A stretch of 5,780 bases of DNA from Bacteroidota bacterium (GTDB lineage Bacteria; Bacteroidota; Bacteroidia; AKYH767-A; OLB10). The stretch covers positions 1 to 5,780 of the forward strand of contig JADJOZ010000030.1 in NCBI GenBank assembly GCA_016713525.1. The letters run 5' to 3'. The notes under the pieces are model-generated. The model made no database searches and was not told the DNA's origin. It worked only from the letters and a program-made list of their open reading frames with translations. The position numbers and the translations under genes are program-made. Positions within the stretch are counted from its first letter, which is position 1. Every line of letters begins with the position of its first letter. Of this stretch, positions 1 through 5,780 are shown one piece after another.

Positions 1-36
1 TGTAAACCTTTTTGTCAACTAAAACGTTATATAGTC

Positions 37-1100
37 ATGAAAATGAATGAATTATTTGCCGAGAGGTTTCATGCTGCCAGAGTATTAAATGGATTTTCGC
101 TTCAGGATCTGGCGGATAAATTGGGAAACAGGATTTCACAACAAGCACTTCATAAATATGAAAAAGGGGAAGTAGTGCCTGCTAGTGAGATGATTGGATA
201 TTTATGTGAGGCCCTTAAATGTCAGACCGGACTTCTTTTTCAGGGAAACTAAAGTTGAGGTTGGAGATCTGTGCTTTCGGAAATTGGACAAGTTACCGGT
301 TAAAGAACAAAACCGGATTGTTGAGTACTCCAAAGACGTATTAGCCCGCTATCTGGAACTGGAAGAGATTCTTGGGATTGAAACCCGGTTTACTAACCCC
401 CTTGAAGGATTTTCAGCACTAGCAACTTTTGATGATGTGGAAAAGGCAGCAACAATTGTAAGGGAAAAATGGAACCTGGGAACAGATCCAATTTACAATA
501 CCATGGAGCTTCTTGAAGATAATCATATCAAAGTAATTCCTGTTGAATCGGAAGATAGTTTTGATGGGATGCAAACCTGGGTGAATCACTCTATTCCGGT
601 TATTGTTATTAATACCAGCAGACTCAAAGTAAAAGAACGTATTCGTTTACTGTACTTCATGAACTCGGCCATTTGCTTTTGCCTATGGATGGTTTGGATG
701 AAAAGGCCAAAGAGAAATATTGTAATCAGTTTGCGGCGGCCATGCTATTCCCAAAAGAAGCTGCTGATAAGGAACTGGGAATGAAGAGAAATAAAATGTT
801 CATTCAGGAATTTGGTGAATTAAAAAGCAATATGGCATTTCTATTCAGGCTTTAATCTATAGGGCTAATGATCTTGGTATTATTTCCAACAGCTATGTCA
901 AGCAATTGATATTTTTAATGGAGAGCAATAATTGGAAGATTGTTGAGCCGGTAGAGTATATCGGAGATGAAGGTTCAAATCGATTTAAACAACTTTTATT
1001 CAGGGCACTTGCCGAAGAGCAAATATCAATGAGTAAAGCGGCTGTATTATATAATCAAACCTTGAATGAATTTCGAAAACAAATCATGATAGTGGAATGA
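37..1100 (+). CDS. XRE-family HTH / ImmA-IrrE family zinc metallopeptidase (frame broken at three sites)
   Basis: This is probably a regulatory protein that binds DNA and cleaves or senses a partner protein. The first ~70 residues form an XRE helix-turn-helix (FSLQDLADKLG, then QQALHKYEKGEVVP). The middle and C-terminus match ImmA/IrrE (DUF955/COG2856) peptidases. The zinc motif HELGH is at bases 658-672 (about residues 208-212), followed by the helix EKYCNQFAAAMLFP, which supplies the third ligand. The reading starts in frame 1. It needs one A removed at the A-run 217-219 (restoring EALNVRPDFFF), one T added at 646-648 (restoring IRFTVLHELGH) and one A added at 822-826 (restoring ELKKQYGISIQALIYRA). 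The repaired protein is about 354 residues, normal for XRE-ImmA/IrrE fusions. The start is ATG 37 or ATG 43. The stop TGA 1098-1100 overlaps the ATG of the PIN gene, so the two are co-translated. The family call is firm; whether the breaks are real or sequencing errors cannot be decided here. Confidence 0.88.
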
Positions 1101-1522
1101 AAATCGCTATAACAGATGCATGCATTTTTATTGATCTGCATGAGCTAGAACTAACATCTGAACTTTTTCCCTCAATCTGGATATTCATACATCCACTGAA
1201 GTTTATAATGAATTGCATAGTCATCAACGTGAAGTTTTGAAAGATTTTATATCCATTTCAAAGCTTACAATTCACATGATCTCAGAAGAAGAGAGATTGG
1301 CCATTTTCAATTCCAAACTTCCAAAATCGCTTTCAGAAACCGATAAAACGGTACTTTTTCTGGCAGCAAAATTAAAGGCCTTTGTTTTGAGTTCTGATAA
1401 AACAGTTGGAAAATCCGCCACTCGAAAAATTGCAATATCTAATCAGTGTAAATATGATTTATCAGAATAACATGGAATTGGTAAGAGAGTTGGAAAAACG
1501 GGTGTTGCTTTGGCAAAGATAA
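1097..1522 (+). CDS. PIN-domain ribonuclease-like protein, probable toxin partner of the upstream XRE-ImmA/IrrE protein (two frame breaks)
   Basis: This is a small PIN-fold protein, a family of Mg-dependent RNases that includes VapC toxins. The start ATG 1097 overlaps the upstream stop as ATGA. The acidic PIN residues appear in order: D7 in ITDACIFIDL, E35/E39 in STEVYNEL, D83 in SETDKTVLFLAAKL and D101 in VLSSDKTV. One T must be added at the T-run 1164-1168 (giving SELFSLNLDIHTSTEVYNEL). One A must be removed at 1425-1429, after which the frame reads KLQYLISVNMIYQNN and ends ELEKRVLLWQR at TAA 1520-1522. Unrepaired, the frame stops at 1470. The repaired length is about 141 residues. From memory of related proteins, some 20-30 residues that normally follow the last acidic motif seem to be missing before GKSATRK; this is uncertain. 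The pairing with an XRE-ImmA/IrrE gene suggests toxin plus cleavable or peptidase antitoxin, but no function is proven. Confidence 0.75.
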
Positions 1523-1570
1523 CTGTCCAAAATTTGCATAAATCATTCAATACTCCTTTTTTGTTACTTA

Positions 1571-1634
1571 GGGGGTCAATATGCCGGAATAAACTGTTTC
1601 AAGGGGGTCAACATCCCGGAATAGACTTTTTCAT
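1571..1634 (+). repeat. Two tandem 32-base units, GGGGGTCAA / CCGGAATA type
   Basis: Unit 1 is 1571-1602 and unit 2 is 1603-1634. They agree at 27 of 32 positions. Shared blocks are GGGGGTCAA at the start, CCGGAATA in the middle and TTTCA near the end. A degenerate third unit appears to follow at 1635, with its CCGGAATA core displaced to 1674. These are the likely transposase binding repeats of the IS21-like end. Confidence 0.8.
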
Positions 1635-1681
1635 GGGGGGGTGGCCTCGTTTACCGGTAAGAACCAGATTGATCCGGAATA
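1571..1681. mobile_element. Probable solitary terminal region of an IS21-family insertion sequence
   Basis: Seen: GGGGGTCAAnAT followed by CCGGAATA occurs twice, exactly 32 bases apart. A third G-tract (1635-1641) and a third CCGGAATA core (1674-1681) follow. Known: IS21-family elements carry several copies of a short repeat at each end as transposase binding sites, and as I recall the Bacteroidota members have G-rich repeats of the GGGGGTCAA...CCGGAAT type. Inferred: this is one end of such an element. No istA or istB transposase reading frame and no inverted counterpart of the repeat is present in the window, so it is either a remnant or an assembly scar. The exact boundaries and any target duplication cannot be fixed from this sequence. 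Confidence 0.5.
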
Positions 1682-1684
1682 TAC

Positions 1685-1705
1685 ATGCTGTCTAGACTAC
1701 AGCGT
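1685..1705. other. Small inverted repeat (7-bp stem, 7-nt loop)
   Basis: ATGCTGT at 1685-1691 pairs with ACAGCGT at 1699-1705 (six Watson-Crick pairs and one T-G pair) around a seven-base loop. It lies just after the third CCGGAATA core. There is no T-run after it, so it does not look like an intrinsic terminator. A stem this short may be chance. Confidence 0.25.
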
Positions 1706-1807
1706 AGCCAAGCAAGGATACCTGGTAGCATACAGGTTAGACAATGAAAAATCACTCCTGGATGGGAAATTGGTTTGGGTTTAGGGGGGGGGTGCGACTT
1801 TTTCTAT

Positions 1808-1815
1808 TACATTTG
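1808..1815 (+). promoter_or_regulatory. Possible Bacteroidota -7 element (TACATTTG) for the nuclease gene
   Basis: TACATTTG matches the Bacteroidota -7 consensus TAnnTTTG exactly. It sits 26 bases before ATG 1842, which would give a leader of roughly 20 bases. No clear -33 TTTG lies at the usual spacing; the only TTTG upstream (1774-1777) is about 30 bases away and is separated by the G9 run. A short motif in AT-rich DNA can occur by chance. Confidence 0.3.
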
Positions 1816-1841
1816 AGCGAAACAATAAAATACATTTACAT

Positions 1842-2483
1842 ATGGAAAAGCCCGTAATATCAGATTTGGAAATTTCTTAACACTGTGCAAAAAAAGTTGA
1901 AATTGAAAAACAATTGGAAACTTTACTAAAAGAAAGAGCATTCCCACATTTTAGCTCAAAGAAATTTATTGGAGACTTAGGCGAATATTACGCGAAGATA
2001 AATCTGGTTCATCTTTTTGAACCGGACACTTTAAAGGTTATGGATGTATCTAATGCCTCTTGTGACATGCAAGGAATACTGAAGGATGAAGTAGCTCAGG
2101 ATTGGGAAGTTCCAAAAGAGGTTGGCATTGAAGTAAAAACACGTTACCATCAGTTGGGCAGTCCCCACTTGAAAGGTTTGCATCCTGAAAAATTCGACCT
2201 TTTGGTTTTTGTATCATTAAATCATGATTACTCTTGTCATTATGTAGGTGTGCTTAAAAAGGAAGATATTATACCCGATAAACAAATGCGAATATCCTTT
2301 TCAAATATTGCGTCAAAAGTGGTTTATCCTAAAAATAGTAAATTTGAGGAGCATAGTAAGGGTAGGGAGAATTTAGAGCTACCAAATATTAAATTTTATT
2401 TTGCAAATACGCTCAATGTATTGCTATTAGAAGTTTATTTGAAAGTTCGATATTATTTATATACTTTAGACATAATTTATTAA
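1842..2483 (+). CDS. PD-(D/E)XK nuclease-like protein (restriction-endonuclease fold)
   Basis: This is probably a DNA- or RNA-cleaving enzyme of the restriction-endonuclease-like fold; the exact subfamily is not recognised. Counting from ATG 1842, the signature residues are E48 in FIGDLGEYYAKINL (helix acidic residue), D75 in SNASCDMQGI, and E97-V-K99 in VGIEVKTRYHQLG. This gives D-x21-EVK, a normal PD-(D/E)XK spacing. FDLLVFVSLNHDYSCHYVGV supplies the following core strand. An in-frame TAA at 1878-1880 splits the first 12 codons from the rest. Removing one T at 1877-1878 and adding one A to the A7 run 1889-1895 bridges it with SNTVQKKVEIEKQ, giving about 213 residues; otherwise translation could begin at TTG 1914. 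The tail after about base 2390 is hydrophobic and AT-rich (NVLLLEVYLKVRYY) and may be out of frame. No methyltransferase or helicase partner is visible. Confidence 0.6.
2438..2469 (+). promoter_or_regulatory. Possible promoter for the TPR-caspase gene
   Basis: TTTG at 2438-2441 and TACTTTAG at 2462-2469 are 20 bases apart, close to the Bacteroidota -33 TTTG / -7 TAnnTTTG arrangement, with one mismatch in the -7 element (A for T). The start of transcription would be near 2475, about 35 bases before ATG 2510. It lies inside the 3' end of the nuclease frame. The region is AT-rich, so a chance match is quite possible. Confidence 0.25.
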
Positions 2484-2509
2484 AATAACGAAAACAACAG
2501 CAGGTCGAG

Positions 2510-4923
2510 ATGAAATATTTTACATACATTTTTGTACACATTATATTAGTATATAGTTGTCAAATTTCGCAGGCACAAAGAGGTCAGGGATCAGAACTTT
2601 TAGCTGGCAGAAGCTCACAGAAAGAATTCTGAATATTTACAAGCAATTGATATTTATACTCAAATTATAAATACTACCACTTTAAATACGAAAGCATATT
2701 TAAGCAGGGCCGAATGTTATGAAAATGTGGATCAGATTGACAATGCTATATACGATTTAGAAGTCGTGTATAAAACAAGGAAGTCAGATGGGAATTTAAA
2801 TCTTAATTTGGGAAGATTGTATGGGAAAAAGGGACAAATTGATCTTGCAATTGAAGTATTAAGCATGAATACCACGCTATCAAAAGCACCGGAAGAAAGT
2901 TGGATTTACCTATGGTATTATAAAATTCTTGATAGTCAGGCAGATATTGTTCTGTCTGAAATGAATGCAAATAGTAATGTCCTAAAATTTAAGAAAAGTT
3001 CCATATTGTTATATTTGGAAGGCATGGCACTTGATACTTTGCATAAAAAAAGACTCGGCTGATAAAAAATACTCTAGTCCTTGCATGATTCTTCCATCAA
3101 ATATAAAGAATACAATAAAATAAGCATGGTAAATTAATTGAATTGATACCATATCAGATGCATTATAAAAACAGAGCCGATAGACTTTTTAAAGATAGCA
3201 ATTTTGGTCTATATACAATTAATTTTTATAAAGAGGTCTTACAAATCGATTCCCTCAATTATGATGTAATTTTAATATAGGTTTATGTCACTTTTATAAT
3301 AAGAATTATATAGAAGCAAAACTTACTTTGATAAAAGTTTAAGATTTTACTCTACCAGACCTGAATTATATTATTATTTGGGTCATATAGAACTGTTAAA
3401 TGGGAATCGGGATGAAGCATTACGAAATTTTAAAAATGGTATAGAACTAAGATATGATAACGCAAGAATATATTATGAAGCAGGTACATGTGCGAGAATG
3501 AAGACAAATTATTCTGAAAGTAAATTATACTACCAACGAGCTATCGAGAAATTTGAAAATTCTGATTTAACAAATAGTGAAAGGGAAGATATTAAAGCAA
3601 ATTTTAAGTTAGTTAATCAGTATGAAATAGAAAGAAAACGAGAAAACATAATTCCACAAATAACGATTAAATACCCTTTTACCAATAAAAAGGGTGTACT
3701 CTCATGGAATAGGGGCGCAGTTCGAAAAGTTGAATTCGTTATTGAGGACCAGAGCCCTATTCAAAAGGTGGAAGTTAACGGACTTTCAAAAGCAGTTGAT
3801 TCCACAATAAATAATCCAGTTCTAACACATGATTTCAAATTGACTGACACTGAAGGGATTTTTGTATTTTCAGATATTTATGGAAATGTGAACGATGTAG
3901 TATTTGATTTGCAAACCACTGATAGCGTCAAAATTGAGCTTCATAGCCACCTCAGAATATGAATAATGAATTGGTTACTGAATTCCCATTTTCAGATTCA
4001 ATTATGGTGAGTGGACAAATATTAACTAATATTCCACATGTTGCAATTTATGCAAATGGAACCAGATGTTTAGTAGACTCTCTAATTCCAAATCCTGATT
4101 TTAAAATTGTAATACCTTATAACGCGATTTTAGATTCAGTAAAGATCGAGGTAGTTGACCACTTAGGATTTCCACTTCAGTTCCTTTTCAAAATCAATCA
4201 TAAAGAAGCTCTCAGAGTAGCTGCTAATCAGATGGGAAAGACTTGGTTTGATTTTATAGAAAATAGTGAAATATGAAATTGAATCTTCGCTTCAAGGCCC
4301 ATCAAAAGATTTTACACTAATTACAGAAGTTTTGAAAGATTACAAAATAGACTATGTTTGGCATAAAAAAAATCTTTCAAAGCAGCAATTCGAGCAATTT
4401 ATGGTTGAAGAACTGGCCTCCAAAATTAAAACAAACAAAGTCAACTCTTTAATACTATGGTATGCTGGTCATGGTCATTATGATGGATATTCCTCATATT
4501 GTATTCCAGTTGATGGAGAAAAATCTAAATTATCATCTTTATATCCGATTGATCATTTGAAAACTCCACTACAAAGGATGAATTTAAATCATTTGTTGGT
4601 CATTACCGATGCGTGTCAGGCAGGAGCGTCTGTTCGAAACGTGAGAAGTGGCGCTGAAGAACTGAAAATGCGATGATATAAACTTCAAAATAAAATCTGC
4701 TCAAATTTTGACTTCGTCTGCTTTTGAAAACGCTGACGATAAATCCGATTTCGCATCGTATTTCGCAAATCTTTTACGAGCAAATTCATTATATTGTATT
4801 CCGATAGATCGAATTGCGGCCAAATTAAAAGAACGGTTTAAAAACAGCCTTCAGGAACCTAAATTTGGAACAATTGATTTTCTTGAAGAATTGGATGGAA
4901 CTTTCTTTTTCTTAAAAAACTAG
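2510..4923 (+). CDS. Exported TPR-repeat protein with C-terminal caspase/metacaspase-type peptidase (nine frame breaks)
   Basis: This is a cysteine peptidase of the caspase fold, exported by its N-terminal signal peptide (hydrophobic residues 5-16, then QISQA|QR). Order after repair: TPR helices from residue 33 (NSEYLQAIDIYTQII); more TPRs around 250-370 (NYIEAKTYFDKSL, GNRDEALRNFKNGIEL, NYSESKLYYQRAIEKF); two beta-rich Ig-like segments (~382-465, ~488-565); caspase domain ~580-804. The dyad is His655 in WYAGHG (codon 4470-4472) and Cys703 in ITDACQAG (codon 4614-4616). The C-terminal LTSSAFENADDKSDFASYFA and DGTFFFLKN agree with Bacteroidota caspase-domain proteins as I recall them. Breaks: extra base near 2596-2607, 3045-3051, 4269-4271 and 4665-4668; missing base near 3078-3080, 3131-3133, 3270-3273, 3318-3321 and 3944-3947. 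Nine repairs leave exactly 805 codons. Ends at TAG 4921-4923. Substrate unknown; TPRs suggest protein binding. Confidence 0.85.
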
Positions 4924-4953
4924 CAACACACTTTTTGTTTAGCAAAATATATC

Positions 4954-5780
4954 ATGAAATCCATTCAAAGACTTTTCATATTTATTTTGATAAGCGCACT
5001 GGCTAACGATTAGTGAACAAGCAAATTCACAAAAAATACAATTTGATAACTTTAAGACATCAAGAGGTCTTTCATCCAATTTGTAAATGCTGTAAGTTCT
5101 GATGAATTTGGATTTTTGTGGCTTGGTACGGATAAGGGAATTATCAAATTCGATGGAAACAGATTTTATAAGATCCTTGGTGCAGATGAAATAGTTAATG
5201 ATAAAATATTTTCTATTAAGGTTATTACCCACAACAATATTTGGATGGGTATGAAAAATGGGAAAGTGGCAAGATATAATGGGCAAATTTGTTGAGTACA
5301 TTATTGATAAGTCAAACTGCTCGAATGCCAATCTTTTCCTTGATTCAAAAGATAGAATCTGGATTGCTACTGAGGGTGATGGGGCATACTTAATCTCTAA
5401 CCCGCATGAATATTTAAAAGAGGAGATAAATATAGAACATTTTCATAAACTTCAGGGGATGCCTTATGATGTCTATGAAGTTGGTGAAGATCTAAAAGGG
5501 AAATTATATTTTCTGACAAAACCCGGCATAAAAGTATTCGATGAGGATGAAAATAAATTGCTTTTTTTCAGACCCAATAATTTGCCAAGGTTTATATATA
5601 ATTGTATGGTTGCTGATTCAAATGGAATTTATTTAGGTGCAAATCAAGGAATCGTTTACCTTGATTTTATCCAGAAAGGGAATCCGGTAAAATCTGTTTT
5701 TGAAGGCCCGGATTTTGAAAATATTAGTTGCGTTGTACGGGATCAGGGGGTGCTATTTGGTTTTGGAACAAAAGATGCAG
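4954..5780 (+). CDS. Exported two-component-type beta-propeller sensor, N-terminal part (runs off the window; three frame breaks)
   Basis: This is probably the periplasmic sensing part of a hybrid histidine kinase or similar propeller regulator. The signal peptide MKSIQRLFIFILISALA is followed by ISEQANSQKIQFDNF, the usual lead-in to a propeller. Reg_prop-type blades are visible: DEFGFLWLGTDKGIIKFDG (bases ~5101-5157), NIWMGMKNGKVARYNGKF (~5238-5290), KDRIWIATEGDGAYLI (~5348-5395) and NGIYLGANQGIVYLD (~5621-5665). Repairs: one extra base near 5007-5009, one T missing at 5080-5082 (restores SSNFVNAV) and one G extra at 5281-5283 (restores YNGKFVEYIIDKS). From 5284 the frame is open to the end, giving about 275 residues. 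Known propeller hybrid kinases continue for hundreds of residues with more blades, a Y_Y_Y domain, a membrane segment and a kinase; none of these is in the window. The gene starts 30 bases after the caspase stop with no visible terminator, so it may share its transcript. Confidence 0.78.

Larger units (their letters stand above)
1523..1841. other. Gene-poor spacer with G-tract repeats and an IS21-like end
   Basis: I see no convincing gene in these ~320 bases between the PIN and nuclease genes. They contain four G-tracts (G5 at 1571, G5 at 1603, G7 at 1635, G9 at 1784-1792) in otherwise AT-rich DNA, three CCGGAATA cores, a small hairpin and a possible -7 promoter element just before the next gene. 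One frame is open without a start codon from about 1593 to TAG 1782-1784. Its later part, around SVAKQGYLVAYRLDNEKSLL, looks somewhat protein-like, but I recognise no family and cannot call it a gene. Confidence 0.6.

Noticed and set aside
1..36. Promoter before the XRE gene (TTGTCA and TATATA-like boxes)
   Set aside because: The two boxes are only about 10 bases apart and there is too little upstream sequence. No TAnnTTTG element is present.
194..784. Separate proteins for each open segment of the first gene
   Set aside because: The segments 37-252, 194-784, 673-855 and 906-1100 join by one-base repairs into a single XRE-ImmA/IrrE protein. Their private ends (for example after RIRLLYFMN) are out-of-frame readings.
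1571..1681. CRISPR array
   Set aside because: There are only two to three imperfect units with no uniform repeat-spacer structure and no cas genes. The motif fits IS21-type terminal repeats.
1510..1695. 61-codon + strand open frame over the IS-like repeats
   Set aside because: It begins inside the end of the PIN gene, runs through the repeat units and has no family features. It is a by-product of the repeats.
1571..1792. G-quadruplex formed by the four G-tracts
   Set aside because: The tracts are 32 or more bases apart, and the last is about 140 bases beyond the third, well outside usual intramolecular loop lengths. Repeat units of an IS end fit better.
2540..2560. Lipoprotein signal (Cys17 of the caspase protein, after VYS)
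   Set aside because: Tyr at the -2 position is unusual for a lipobox, and the following ISQA-QR fits ordinary signal peptidase I cleavage better. It cannot be fully excluded.
646..4668. Programmed ribosomal frameshifting
   Set aside because: There are far too many sites, in both directions, across unrelated genes, and I see no consistent slippery heptamer with a downstream structure. Sequence error explains all of them more simply.
4939..5331. 130-codon open frame on the minus strand
   Set aside because: It is antisense to the sensor gene, whose + strand reading has a signal peptide and clear propeller blades. The minus-strand protein is rich in Phe/Ile/Asn with no recognisable motif.

Overview
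The window looks like chromosomal DNA from a member of the Bacteroidota. The evidence is the AT-rich sequence, starts without clear Shine-Dalgarno sites, an exported protein with an 'SQAQ' signal-peptide end, a match to the Bacteroidota -7 promoter element (TAnnTTTG), and a periplasmic two-component-type beta-propeller gene. No finer placement is possible. All genes read on the + strand.

Almost every gene is interrupted by one-base frame changes, about 19 in 5.8 kb, mostly at short A, T or G runs. When each is repaired by one base, the pieces join into coherent, family-length proteins. I therefore annotate full gene spans and list the breaks. The pattern fits consensus errors (long-read or homopolymer-type) better than decay of five unrelated genes.

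Layout. (1) 37-1522 is a two-gene, ATGA-overlapped operon: an XRE helix-turn-helix/ImmA-IrrE zinc-peptidase protein followed by a PIN-domain ribonuclease-like protein, a toxin-antitoxin or stress-switch type of pair. (2) 1523-1841 has no convincing gene. It holds G-tract repeats with CCGGAATA cores that resemble the end of a Bacteroidota IS21-family element, without its transposase. (3) 1842-2483 encodes a stand-alone PD-(D/E)XK nuclease-like protein. (4) 2510-4923 encodes an exported protein of about 804 residues: signal peptide, TPR repeats, two beta-sandwich (Ig-like) segments and a C-terminal caspase/metacaspase-type peptidase with a His/Cys dyad. (5) 4954 to the window end is the N-terminal part of an exported beta-propeller sensor, probably a hybrid histidine kinase whose kinase lies outside the window.

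The left half (regulator-peptidase/PIN, IS end, lone nuclease) looks like an accessory defence or mobile island. The right half pairs an exported caspase with an exported signalling sensor 30 bases downstream. That pairing is the most interesting arrangement here, although a functional link between the two is inference only.
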